Shown here: positions 17,413-25,906 of the stretch, piece by piece
How the letters are laid out: each line of letters begins with the position of its first letter
Numbering within the stretch: position 1 is the stretch's first letter
Origin: Aestuariirhabdus litorea
Lineage (GTDB): Bacteria; Pseudomonadota; Gammaproteobacteria; Pseudomonadales; Aestuariirhabdaceae
DNA: 64,000 nt
Direction of reading: 5' to 3'
Assembly: GCF_003864255.1 (NCBI RefSeq)
Contig: NZ_QWEZ01000001.1
Coordinates: 1,178,001-1,242,000 of the forward strand
The notes under the pieces: model-generated
Told to the model about the DNA's origin: nothing
Database searches by the model: none
The model's input: the letters and a program-made list of their open reading frames with translations, nothing else
Program-made: the position numbers and the translations under genes

Positions 17413-18785
17413 CGGGAAAACGCGTTTTGCTGGTCATAGAGGATGACATCGGGCTGCAAAAACAGATGAAGTGGTCGCTGGGGGACCACGATATCAGGGT
17501 AGCCACTGACATGGACTCGGCGCTTGTGCAGTTACGGAAAGAGGAACCCGCAGTAGTGACGCTCGATCTGGGGCTGCCCCCAGACCCCGCCAATGCGTCC
17601 CAAGGGCTGGCATTACTTGAACGTGTGATTGCCGAGCGTCCTTCTACCAAAGTAATTGTGGTGACGGGAAATAATGATCGGGAAAATGCGGTAAAGGCGG
17701 TATCGATGGGCGCCTATGACTTCTACCAGAAGCCCATCGATATTGATGAGCTCAAATTGATCATTGATAGGGCCTATCGCTTATACGATCTGGAGGAGGA
17801 GAACCGAAAACTGCAACAGGGGATCGGCTTTGAACCGCTGCGAGGGGTCATCGCCTGCTCTGAAATAATGCAGAGTGTTACGCGAACGGTCGAAAAGGTG
17901 GCGCCATCGGAGATCAGTGTCCTGCTGCTGGGGGAGAGCGGAACCGGCAAAGAGGTGTTGGCCAAGGCCCTGCATTCATTAAGTGGCCGAAAAGGGCGCT
18001 TTGTTGCGGTTAATTGTGCGGCCATTCCTGAAACCCTGCTGGAAAGTGAACTGTTTGGCCACGAGCGAGGGGCATTCACCGGGGCGGTGAAGCAAACGGT
18101 TGGAAAGATCGAGTATGCCAATGAGGGTACGTTCTTTCTGGATGAAATTGGTGACCTTCCCATCGCCCTGCAAACAAAGCTGCTAAGGTTTCTTCAGGAA
18201 AGGACAATCGAGCGAATTGGCGGGCGAGGTGAGATACCCGTGGATGTTCGTGTCATCTGCGCAACCCACCAAAACCTGGAGAAGCTTATTGAGGAGGGGC
18301 TGTTTCGAAGCGACCTTTATTACCGCATCAGCGAGATGAGTATTGAGATACCCCCTCTGCGCATGAGGGAGGGGGACTCGGTAGTTATCGCCAGTGCTTT
18401 GATCGAGCGCCTTTCCAATGGCGACAAGCGGCCACCCGTGCTGACCGATGAATCGATCATGGCGATAGAGGCGTACGCCTGGCCTGGCAACATTCGCGAG
18501 CTTGAAAACCGCATCAAACGCGCCCTGATTATGGCTGAGCATGGACGGATTCTTCCCGCTGACCTTCAGCTGGAGGAGCCCGGTGAAGATGCTGTATTGC
18601 CCTTTAACCTGAAGTCCATACGCGAAAAAACGGAGCGCGAAGTGATCAGCCGGGCGATCGGGTACACGGATAACAACATCTCCAGGGCGGCTGAACTGCT
18701 CGGAGTCACGCGGCCAACCCTGTACTCGTTAATGCATAAGTACGGAATCATGGAAACCAAAAAAGTGGGAGAGGATAGCCCGTGA
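17409..18785 (+). CDS. prsR: PEP-CTERM-box response regulator PrsR, sigma-54 activator
   Basis: This 458-residue NtrC-type enhancer-binding protein has a receiver domain with phosphoacceptor Asp53 (TLDLGLP) and a AAA+ domain with Walker A GESGTGKE (175-182). The sigma-54 contact motif GAFTGA is at 221-226, followed by Walker B FFLDEIGD. It ends in a Fis-type helix-turn-helix (ISRAAELLGVTRPTLYSLM). It should activate sigma-54 promoters of PEP-CTERM genes once phosphorylated by PrsK; a matching promoter occurs at 25734-25749 in this window. The ATG at 17409, overlapping the prsK stop, is preferred to an upstream ATG at 17334 that would add 25 residues ahead of the receiver domain. Confidence 0.94.
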   Translation: MTGKRVLLVIEDDIGLQKQMKWSLGDHDIRVATDMDSALVQLRKEEPAVVTLDLGLPPDPANASQGLALLERVIAERPSTKVIVVTGNNDRENAVKAVSMGAYDFYQKPIDIDELKLIIDRAYRLYDLEEENRKLQQGIGFEPLRGVIACSEIMQSVTRTVEKVAPSEISVLLLGESGTGKEVLAKALHSLSGRKGRFVAVNCAAIPETLLESELFGHERGAFTGAVKQTVGKIEYANEGTFFLDEIGDLPIALQTKLLRFLQERTIERIGGRGEIPVDVRVICATHQNLEKLIEEGLFRSDLYYRISEMSIEIPPLRMREGDSVVIASALIERLSNGDKRPPVLTDESIMAIEAYAWPGNIRELENRIKRALIMAEHGRILPADLQLEEPGEDAVLPFNLKSIREKTEREVISRAIGYTDNNISRAAELLGVTRPTLYSLMHKYGIMETKKVGEDSP

Positions 18786-21451
18786 TGAAACCAAAATACG
18801 GTGGGATTCTGGTAGCCATGACGTTGATGGTGGCGTTGCCGGTTTTTGCAAAGGATTACCTGCAAAGCGCCAGGGATTACATCAGTGAGGGGAATAACCC
18901 GGCAGCGATTATTGAGTTAAAAAACTACCTGGCAGAGACCCCTGGCTCGGTAGAGGCGCGGGAGTTGCTGGCAACGACCGAGCTGGAAACAGGGGATGTG
19001 GATGCGGCCATAGCAGCCTATGAATACCTCGACCAATCTGACCAGCTGGGGCCACACAAGGTGGTCGAACTGGCCAACCTGTATCTGGTCAAACGATCAC
19101 CAGAAAAGGCGCTGGCGCTCTTATCCTCACGGCAGCCGAGCCCCGATACCGCAGCGTTAGCGCTTCTATCCAAGGGCAATGCGTTGCTGGCACAGGCGAT
19201 GCTGGTCGATGCCAGGGAAGCGTTCAATGCCTCAATGGCAAAGGAACCCTCGCCTGGTGCCACTATTGGCCTTGCCAAAATTCTGGTGGCGGAAAATAAA
19301 TCTAATGACGCGCGGCAACTGCTCGATCCGCTGCTCGAACAGGATCCCAATAATCTGGAGGCCCTGCTGTTAAGTGCCCAGATCGCCTCTCTTGAAAAGC
19401 GCTATGAGGATGCCATCGGCACGCTTGAAGTGCTGGAAAAAGATAACTTTGGCGGCTCCTATGTTAGCCTCCGAAAGGCGGGAGCCATGCTGGCGTCAGG
19501 CGATTCACAAGGTGCTGAGCAGGTACTGCTCAGCGTGATCAAGTCTGAGCCCAACAATATGCAGGCCAGTTTTGATCTCGGACGCCTGTATCTCGCTCGT
19601 AATGAGTACGCTAAATCAAGGTCTTATTTCGAGAAAGTACTCTCCCGTGTACCGAATCACTTGCCAACCATGTACCTTGCATCCATTGCTCACTATCAGC
19701 TCGGTGCCAAAAACCAGGCCAGGGATCTACTCAATCGTTACCTCAAACACTATCCGGATAACAGGACAGCCCGCACCCTGCTGGCTACCATCATGCTGGA
19801 GCAAAATGACTACCAAACGGTAATCGCCCTGCTTGAGAATCCTCAGGGCGATGACCCCTTGATGCCGATGGAGCTGCTGTTAATCGGTAAGGCTTATATG
19901 GGCATCAACAGGACAGAAGAGGGTATTCGTTATCTCGAGCAGTCCAGGATGGGTGCCGCCGATAAGCTCCAGGTAGAGGAGTATCTCGCGAACGCCTATC
20001 TTCAGGCCGGGAATCTGAAGGAGGCGGCAGACTCGCTGGACCGCCTTGCCGCAGAAGATAGACCCACCTTTCAGTCCGATAAGCGCCTTGTTAGCTATTA
20101 CTTGCAGCAAGGGGAGGTGGCGCTCGCCCAAAGCCTGGTTGAGAGCCGCCTTAAGCAGTTTCCCGAGGTCAGTGATTATTACTACCTCAAGGCAGAAATA
20201 CTGGAAGTCAGTAAAGAGTACAGCCGGGCCAGAAGTGAGTACAAGAAGGTAGAGTCCGGGGCCAGGGAACGAATACCGGCACAGATTGGTGTAGCCCGCA
20301 CACTGGTAAAAGAGGGAAAGATCGAGACAGCGGTTGAGGTGTTGGAGCCCCTCCTCGATGTTCCAGAGCCTGATATCCGGCTTTCAGTCTATTATGCCAG
20401 CTTGCAGGCCAACCGAGGGGAGCGGGAAAAAGCGGAACAACAGCTGATCAAGGCACAGCCGAGGGAAGGGAAACGGTCGCAGGTCAGTCTCGCCCTTGCC
20501 GCTCTCTATTTGAGTAGTGGGGACCTTGATAAGTCCGCCCTTAATGCTGGCAGGGCGCTTAACAAGCAGCCGGATAGTCTTTTAGCGAACCAGTTGATGT
20601 TGCAGCTAGCCGTTAAGCGTGCCGAAGGTCATAACATCGACCACTACTTTTCAAGGTTGCTGACTATCGATCCCAACCCGATTCCTGTGCTGCAAAGCTA
20701 TTTAGGGTGGCTGGTTAGCGGTAAGGATTACATCAGGGCTAATGAGGTGTTGACGCGCTTTGAGGCGAGAGCGGATCAGGCTAACCAGCCATCGATTAGG
20801 CTGTTGCGGGTGATGTTGGATACCGAAACGGGCGACCTGAGCCGTGCGGAAAATACACTGGCCACTCTTGAAAAAGAGTACCCCAGTGAGCCGGAAGTGA
20901 TAGGCGCTCGTGTACGCCTTTGGTTACAAACGGGAAGGGATGACAGGGCTTTTGATCACCTGGAGGCCAGCTATAAGCGAACCGGCGATAGCCGTTATGT
21001 CTCCCAGACTACGGCGTTGGCCAGTAACCCGACTTTGTCTAAAAAAATCATCGATCTCCACCGGGCTGCGTTATCCAAAGAGCCGGAAAACATCTCACTC
21101 AACAACAACATCGCCTGGTTGCTCATGCTAAAGGGAGACCAGAGCGCAGAGCGCTATGCAAGAAAAGCGTATGCAGCATCTGGGAAGAGCCCAGAAGTTA
21201 TGGATACCCTGGGATGGATTCTGGTTCGCTTTGGCAAACCGGCTGAGGGGCTTTTGCTGTTGCGGTCTGCACACGAGGCTCTGCCAGGCAATCGGGAGAT
21301 AGCCTATCACTATGCCGCAGCCCTGCCACCCGACAAGGCCGCTGAGGCTTTGGCACTGCTTGAGCAGATTTTGGACGGTGATAAGGCTTTTTCTGAACGC
21401 GAAGCGGCGCTTAAGTTGATGGATAAAATCAAGCGAGAAAGTTCTAACTAA
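18782..21451 (+). CDS. prsT: PEP-CTERM system TPR-repeat protein PrsT
   Basis: This exported protein of 889 residues is made almost entirely of TPR repeats, the length typical of TIGR02917. The N-terminal signal peptide (GGILVAMTLMVALPVFA) has no lipobox cysteine, although members of this family are usually described as lipoproteins. It is translationally coupled to prsR: the GTG at 18782 overlaps the stop, and an ATG at 18785 is equally plausible. PrsT is presumed to scaffold protein sorting or polysaccharide export in the periplasm, but its role is not established. The sulfotransferase gene follows 26 bases later. Confidence 0.9.
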   Translation: MMKPKYGGILVAMTLMVALPVFAKDYLQSARDYISEGNNPAAIIELKNYLAETPGSVEARELLATTELETGDVDAAIAAYEYLDQSDQLGPHKVVELANLYLVKRSPEKALALLSSRQPSPDTAALALLSKGNALLAQAMLVDAREAFNASMAKEPSPGATIGLAKILVAENKSNDARQLLDPLLEQDPNNLEALLLSAQIASLEKRYEDAIGTLEVLEKDNFGGSYVSLRKAGAMLASGDSQGAEQVLLSVIKSEPNNMQASFDLGRLYLARNEYAKSRSYFEKVLSRVPNHLPTMYLASIAHYQLGAKNQARDLLNRYLKHYPDNRTARTLLATIMLEQNDYQTVIALLENPQGDDPLMPMELLLIGKAYMGINRTEEGIRYLEQSRMGAADKLQVEEYLANAYLQAGNLKEAADSLDRLAAEDRPTFQSDKRLVSYYLQQGEVALAQSLVESRLKQFPEVSDYYYLKAEILEVSKEYSRARSEYKKVESGARERIPAQIGVARTLVKEGKIETAVEVLEPLLDVPEPDIRLSVYYASLQANRGEREKAEQQLIKAQPREGKRSQVSLALAALYLSSGDLDKSALNAGRALNKQPDSLLANQLMLQLAVKRAEGHNIDHYFSRLLTIDPNPIPVLQSYLGWLVSGKDYIRANEVLTRFEARADQANQPSIRLLRVMLDTETGDLSRAENTLATLEKEYPSEPEVIGARVRLWLQTGRDDRAFDHLEASYKRTGDSRYVSQTTALASNPTLSKKIIDLHRAALSKEPENISLNNNIAWLLMLKGDQSAERYARKAYAASGKSPEVMDTLGWILVRFGKPAEGLLLLRSAHEALPGNREIAYHYAAALPPDKAAEALALLEQILDGDKAFSEREAALKLMDKIKRESSN

Positions 21452-21477
21452 ATCATTTTATACCTCAGGATCCCAGA

Positions 21478-22431
21478 ATGTCTGCGACTGAACTTAGGGA
21501 AAAAGTAATAAAAACCGTAAGACATTATCAGCAGCAAACCCTTTTTGGCTTAAGGGGAGTGATGAACTTTGCTTTACCGGTGAAGGCATCCCGCCCTGTT
21601 TTCGTGGTTGGCTGCTCCCGGGCAGGGACGACTCTGGTGTACAAGACACTGTCTCAATCACTTGAGATAGGGACACTGAATCGAGAGACCCACGACCTTT
21701 GGGCGTCCTTGCACGACCTGCAATCACGTGGCTGGGATAGTCATCGTTTGAGTAAACAGGATGCCTTAAGCGGTGATGAAAAATTTATTACCGGTTACTT
21801 CTACTCCCGGACCGGGATGAGTCGCTTTGTTGATAAAAACAACCAGAATGGATTATGCGTCAGTTACCTTAATGCGTTATATCCTGATGCCCTGTTTGTC
21901 TATGTTAAGCGTAACCCCGGCGACAACATTCACTCCTTGATTGAAGGGTGGAAACGTGATGATGAGTATGGAACCTGGTCCGAACAGCTTCCGGCAGAGG
22001 TGTCGATTGATCAGGGTCACTACCGCCGCTGGTGCTTTTTTCTCTTTCCTGGATGGAGAGACTACCTCAATGGGTCGATAGAAAGGGTCTGTGCAGAGCA
22101 GTATCGCTCAATGAACCAAGCGATCATTGATGACGCTCAAGGGCTTTCTGCGGGGAGGTTTATGGAGGTTAAATATGAACAGATTCTTGAAGATCCCATC
22201 GCCAGTTTTGACAGACTCTACCGCTTCTGTGGGTTGAACTTTACTGCAGCGGTCAGGGAGCACGCCGAAACCGTATTAAGGCGGCCCTACAATGCCTTTT
22301 CAGAGATAAAGAAAAACAAATGGGTCGACTCTGGTAACGCGGCGCGAATCAAGCCTGTGCTTGGGCACACAGAGTCGGTTGCGCAGCAGATGGGCTATGA
22401 ACGTTCTGATTATATGGACGCCCCTGAGTGA
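21478..22431 (+). CDS. sulfotransferase family protein
   Basis: This 317-residue protein has a PAPS-type P-loop near residue 45 (FVVGCSRAGTTLVYKTLS) and a second phosphosulfate-binding region (LFVYVKRNPGDNIHSLIEGW). A C-terminal MEVKYEQILEDPIASFDRLYRFCG stretch is typical of the Sulfotransfer_3 group. It would transfer sulfate from PAPS to a sugar or other hydroxyl. It lies between prsT and two envelope glycan genes, all same-strand and overlapping or close, so sulfation of the exopolysaccharide is a fair inference. A second sulfotransferase ends the main operon. Confidence 0.82.
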   Translation: MSATELREKVIKTVRHYQQQTLFGLRGVMNFALPVKASRPVFVVGCSRAGTTLVYKTLSQSLEIGTLNRETHDLWASLHDLQSRGWDSHRLSKQDALSGDEKFITGYFYSRTGMSRFVDKNNQNGLCVSYLNALYPDALFVYVKRNPGDNIHSLIEGWKRDDEYGTWSEQLPAEVSIDQGHYRRWCFFLFPGWRDYLNGSIERVCAEQYRSMNQAIIDDAQGLSAGRFMEVKYEQILEDPIASFDRLYRFCGLNFTAAVREHAETVLRRPYNAFSEIKKNKWVDSGNAARIKPVLGHTESVAQQMGYERSDYMDAPE

Positions 22432-23654
22432 TCGTTCTGGTGTTGCTGATAGTCGTTGTGCTGCTCGTCAGCTGGGTTCTGTTGTGGGTCAGGTTTGGTC
22501 CTGTGCTAAGGGCGGTCTTCAGGGAGCCTGTGCTCGCTACCCCTGTTTTTATACTGGAATGTGACGATTGGGGCGCCGGCGACCATGGTCAAGCGGACAG
22601 CCTGAGAGATATACGCGAGATACTGGAGTCCTGCAAGCTTTCAGGTGGAGGGCACCCGGTGATGACGCTGGGAGTGAACCTGGCAGCACCCAGGGTCGTC
22701 GATACGGAGCAGGGTTATGGGTTCGACACCGTTACCCTGTCGGCGGCGGAGAGCAGGGAGACCCTGCTAGCCATGCTCGAAGGGCACCATTGTGGGTTGA
22801 TGCCGCTCCAGCTTCATGGCTTTACACACTTTAGCCCGAGCCAGTTTCAGTCTTATCTCGACACGCTGAAGCAGGGGGGAGAGGCTGGGCCATTTGCGCT
22901 AGGAGCCCCCTTGTTGACCGAGCAGTTACCCTCAAGCGTGCAGTCGCGATGGTTACCCGCGCAAACCGATAGCGAGAGCCAGGCTCAGTGGGAAGCGCAA
23001 GAACATCAACGGTTATTGGGGATTCCCCCCTGCGTTGCCGTTCCCCCCACCTTTGTGTGGCGTGCAGATATCGAATCAGGGTGGGCAGCGGCTGGCGTAA
23101 AAACGGTGGTCACCCCAGGGAGCCGTGCCGTCAATCGAACTTCTAAGGGGTTTGAGTACGACAAAACCAATATAGCTAATGGTGACCTGAGTGAGTCTGG
23201 TCTGCTTTGCCTGGTCAGGAGTGTTTACTTTGAGCCCTGTAAAGGGGTCGGCAGTGCTGAGTGTAGACAGGGAATCGAAAGATCCGTCGCCTGTGGGCGA
23301 CCCGCCATAATAGAGACCCATCGCTGGAACTATATACACCCAGACCCCTCTACCCGAGCGCAATCTTTTGCTGAGCTGAGAGCGCTGATCGCCTGGGTCA
23401 ACCAGCAGCATCCAGAGTGGCGGTCGTTGAGTACCGCTGCGATAGCGCAGGAGTACCGGCGTACCGCATCGGGGGGGGAGTCAAAAAGCGGGGTTCGTTT
23501 TGAACGCGATATGGGTGCCCGGGCCCTGGCCTGGCGGCGGCGGTTAACCTGTAGCCCAATCCCTGGTGTTTTGTGCTGGGCAAGCGGTTTGATGGCGGCA
23601 CTCTGGTTTGGACAACGCTTGTGGTGGACCCGCAAGCGGGCGTTTTCTGCATGA
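22428..23654 (+). CDS. membrane-anchored protein with deacetylase-like motifs
   Basis: I do not recognise this 408-residue protein as a named family. It has an N-terminal membrane segment (3-25) and a hydrophobic segment near the C terminus (VLCWASGLMAALWFG). Between them, ECDDWGAGD near residue 45 and LHGFTHF near residue 128 resemble the metal-binding Asp and HxxxH motifs of NodB polysaccharide deacetylases; VPPTFVW and ETHRWNYIHPD could be later motifs of that fold. The GTG start overlaps the sulfotransferase stop and its own stop overlaps the next glycosyltransferase, so it belongs to this glycan operon. Envelope polysaccharide modification is an inference. Confidence 0.55.
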   Translation: MIVLVLLIVVVLLVSWVLLWVRFGPVLRAVFREPVLATPVFILECDDWGAGDHGQADSLRDIREILESCKLSGGGHPVMTLGVNLAAPRVVDTEQGYGFDTVTLSAAESRETLLAMLEGHHCGLMPLQLHGFTHFSPSQFQSYLDTLKQGGEAGPFALGAPLLTEQLPSSVQSRWLPAQTDSESQAQWEAQEHQRLLGIPPCVAVPPTFVWRADIESGWAAAGVKTVVTPGSRAVNRTSKGFEYDKTNIANGDLSESGLLCLVRSVYFEPCKGVGSAECRQGIERSVACGRPAIIETHRWNYIHPDPSTRAQSFAELRALIAWVNQQHPEWRSLSTAAIAQEYRRTASGGESKSGVRFERDMGARALAWRRRLTCSPIPGVLCWASGLMAALWFGQRLWWTRKRAFSA

Positions 23655-24583
23655 GTGCCTCGCCTCGTATCTCAGTCATCGTCCCGGTATATAACGGTGC
23701 GCGTACTCTTGCCAGAGCGTTGGAGTCCATATTTGAGCAAAGCTTTCCAGCCTGTGAAGTGATTGTAGTGGACGATGGATCCACTGATGACAGCGTTGCT
23801 GTTGCCCGCTCCTGCTCGGGGAACATCCAGCTGATACAGCAGGAGAATCAAGGGGTTTCGGCTGCCAGAAACCGTGGCGTTGAGCAGGCACGGGGGGAAT
23901 GGGTTGCGTTTTTGGATGCGGATGACTGGTTCTATCCCGATCGTTTGAAAGCCCATGCGTCATTGATCGAGCGATACCCTGCGGTGGAGTTGCTCAGTGG
24001 TAATTTCGAATACTGGCACACCGACGGCAGCCGGGTACAAAACCTGGATACGCTGTCATGGAAGCATGAGTTGGTGGCCTCTGAAGAGGAAGGTGTGGTT
24101 CATGTCACCCCTGAGCTGCGCCGGCTCTATGCGGGGCAGCATGTGGGCGATACGCATACACTCACGATACGTAAAGACCTGTTCACCCGGGTAGGCGGTT
24201 ATCCAGAAGGGGTCGCAATAGCCGAAGATATGTGTCTACTGCTAAAAGCGCTCGACAACTCCAAGCATCAGGCCGTCGTCCTACAACCGCTGGCCGCCTA
24301 CTTTGTTCACCCTGAGAGTGTGATACGCAGTGACCCTCTTGCATCACAAAGGGCCGCATTGGAGACCTACCGTCGCTTTATAGAGGGGTACGACTTTCAC
24401 AAGGAAGAGGTTGCACAAGGAGCTAATGATGCACTGCGAAGGGCGAGACTTGACCTCTCCTACAGCTTGATCAGGCATCGGCATTACCTGGCGGCGCTCA
24501 CCAATCAGCTAGGGGGCGTGCTCCGAGATCGAGGGCCGGTCGTGGAACGATTGCGCGATCTTTTGTCAGTTGTTCGAGGGTGA
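23651..24583 (+). CDS. glycosyltransferase family 2
   Basis: This 310-residue GT-A glycosyltransferase has N-terminal ISVIVPVYNGARTLARAL, the nucleotide-sugar motif VVDDGSTDDS and the metal-binding DADDW of GT2 enzymes. A later AEDMCLLLKAL provides the probable catalytic ED pair. The ATG at 23651 overlaps the previous stop (ATGA) and gives the usual GT2 start; a longer frame from 23573 would lie inside the upstream gene. It is the last gene of the run before the terminator at 24654-24683. Donor and acceptor unknown. Confidence 0.88.
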   Translation: MSASPRISVIVPVYNGARTLARALESIFEQSFPACEVIVVDDGSTDDSVAVARSCSGNIQLIQQENQGVSAARNRGVEQARGEWVAFLDADDWFYPDRLKAHASLIERYPAVELLSGNFEYWHTDGSRVQNLDTLSWKHELVASEEEGVVHVTPELRRLYAGQHVGDTHTLTIRKDLFTRVGGYPEGVAIAEDMCLLLKALDNSKHQAVVLQPLAAYFVHPESVIRSDPLASQRAALETYRRFIEGYDFHKEEVAQGANDALRRARLDLSYSLIRHRHYLAALTNQLGGVLRDRGPVVERLRDLLSVVRG

Positions 24584-24653
24584 TGATGTGGATCGATCCT
24601 TGGTGGTCGATCAATAGGCTTAACCTAGAGCCGGGATGACACTAAGCTGAAAT

Positions 24654-24683
24654 AAAAAAAGGGAGCCGGTAGGCTCCCTTTTT
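24654..24683. terminator. bidirectional intrinsic terminator
   Basis: Seven A (24654-24660), GGGAGCC (24661-24667), loop GGTA, GGCTCCC (24672-24678) and five T (24679-24683) form a perfect terminator usable from both strands. It sits between the convergent glycosyltransferase and PEP-CTERM genes. A second perfect hairpin, CGTGACA-TCCC-TGTCACG, follows at 24684-24701. Confidence 0.9.
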
Positions 24684-24723
24684 CGTGACATCCCTGTCAC
24701 GCGGGATTGGATACTCTCAACTC

Positions 24724-25620
24724 TTATGCGGAGCGCTTACGCTGCAAGCCACCCATGGCCAGCAGGCCTAAAGCCATGAGCGCCAGCACACCGGGCTCTG
24801 GGATAGTGCGCAGATGGGTGATGCTGAAGGCTGCCTGGAACTGATTCACCAAACCCTCTGCGGTCACCATACCAACGCAGCCACTCTCTGCTCCGGCGCG
24901 CGCACAGGCGGCATCGGAAAGAACCTGCAAACCAGGACCCGTTCCGGTGTCATGCAGGAAGATGGATGCTGCATAAAGTTCGCCCGCGAAGGGGAAGAGC
25001 TGAATGAAGGACAGGGTTTCACTATCAAAGCCAGCGCCTTCAACGTTGAGGACAAAGATGTCACCACAACCAAAGGTCTCTGACCAGGGCACCCCTTCAG
25101 GGCACAGGATAGCGGTGTCGGTTGGATGCCAGAAGTTAGGGGTTTCAATGAACTCAATCTCAAAGGTGAGCGGTGGTGCACTGAAACTATCGCCAGGCCC
25201 GGGAACCGCAGGCGGATCCGGCAGTTCGGGGTCCAGTGTCAACACATCAAACAGTGTGGCGGCGGTCAGTGCTGTACCGGTAATAACAAAGTTATTGTGG
25301 GTGTAGATGGAGGTATCGACAGGCCCTTGGTTGGTTTGTACTGATCCGGTATTTAAGCCAGCGTTATCGACCGATAGCGAACTGCGCTGCTGTGTTGGGT
25401 TTAAGTCTGTATTGTTGACGGGATCACCCCACTCCAGGCGGGTAAACCCTCCCAGTGAGGCATTGGGTATCGATGCATCAACACCGGCTGGTTCATAGGC
25501 CGTAAAGGCGCTGTTCAACTCATAATTCCAGTCGGTCACGATGATCGCGTTAGCGGAGGCCGACACCAGCAAAGGGGCTGTCAGGCACGCGGCGGTCAGT
25601 AGGCGTTTTGCAGTAAACAT
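24724..25620 (-). CDS. THxN family PEP-CTERM sorting domain protein
   Basis: This 298-residue exported protein is the only exosortase substrate seen in the window. It has a signal peptide (AKRLLTAACLTAPLLVSASANA), a threonine-, asparagine- and proline-rich body, and a C-terminal sorting signal. The signal consists of PEPG, a hydrophobic helix (VLALMALGLLAMGG) and a basic tail QRKRSA. THNNFVITG and FEIEFIETPNFWHP match the THxN-type PEP-CTERM family. XrtA should process it at the PEP motif for surface or matrix delivery. The ATG at 25620 has GGGA six bases upstream, whereas the one at 25626 touches it. A sigma-54 promoter lies about 115 bases upstream. Confidence 0.92.
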   Translation of the reverse strand: MFTAKRLLTAACLTAPLLVSASANAIIVTDWNYELNSAFTAYEPAGVDASIPNASLGGFTRLEWGDPVNNTDLNPTQQRSSLSVDNAGLNTGSVQTNQGPVDTSIYTHNNFVITGTALTAATLFDVLTLDPELPDPPAVPGPGDSFSAPPLTFEIEFIETPNFWHPTDTAILCPEGVPWSETFGCGDIFVLNVEGAGFDSETLSFIQLFPFAGELYAASIFLHDTGTGPGLQVLSDAACARAGAESGCVGMVTAEGLVNQFQAAFSITHLRTIPEPGVLALMALGLLAMGGLQRKRSA

Positions 25621-25733
25621 GATCATTCCCTCGTTAAAAGATCCAAATCCCGGTCGTTTAGGGTTTCAGGCCGGTTCGTCCTTGAAGCTGAGCCGCTAGG
25701 CCTGAATGCTCTTATTACGACTGCCTTAAACTA

Positions 25734-25749
25734 TGCAAGGCAGTGGCCA
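25734..25749 (-). promoter_or_regulatory. sigma-54 promoter of the PEP-CTERM gene
   Basis: Read on the minus strand, TGGCCACTGCCTTGCA fits the sigma-54 consensus TGGCACRNNNNTTGCW with the invariant GG and GC at the correct 10-base spacing. The start point would be about 25723, giving a leader of roughly 100 bases. PrsR, encoded at 17409, is the natural activator. Confidence 0.8.
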
Positions 25750-25759
25750 TGTTTTTTCT

Positions 25760-25877
25760 GGTTGTGGTAATTGATTGTTTTTAAATGATAAAAAATGCTT
25801 TGCTATACTTCGTTCGCGGTCGTCAGGGGTTACACGCACTGAGGTTGTAAATACTACTGACACTTGTAACCACAACG
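25760..25877. promoter_or_regulatory. repeats upstream of the sigma-54 promoter, possible PrsR sites
   Basis: Related sequences recur here: GGTTGTGGTAA (25760-25770), GGTTACACG (25828-25836), GGTTGTAA (25843-25850) and, on the other strand, GTTGTGGTTACAAG (25877-25864). They form two inverted pairs, GTTGTGGT/ACCACAAC and GGTTACA/TGTAACC. The outer sites lie about 80-130 bases upstream of the sigma-54 promoter, the normal position for enhancer-binding proteins. Assignment to PrsR is an inference. Confidence 0.5.
25781..25809 (+). promoter_or_regulatory. candidate sigma-70 promoter of the nitroreductase-like gene
   Basis: TTAAAT (25781-25786), a 17-base spacer and TATACT (25804-25809) lie about 97 bases before the ATG at 25907. 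The -35 is weak, the -10 good. It is embedded in the repeat region, so PrsR binding might also affect it. Confidence 0.4.
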
Positions 25878-25906
25878 CCTGAATCCAGGGGAAAGGAGAG
25901 TTTTAA

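Noticed and set aside
23573..23650. N-terminal extension of the GT2 gene beginning at 23573
   Set aside because: It lies wholly within the preceding gene; the ATGA overlap at 23651 gives the normal GT2 start.
24684..24701. CGTGACA-TCCC-TGTCACG hairpin as an independent regulatory site
   Set aside because: It adjoins the main terminator and is more simply part of the same convergent terminator region.
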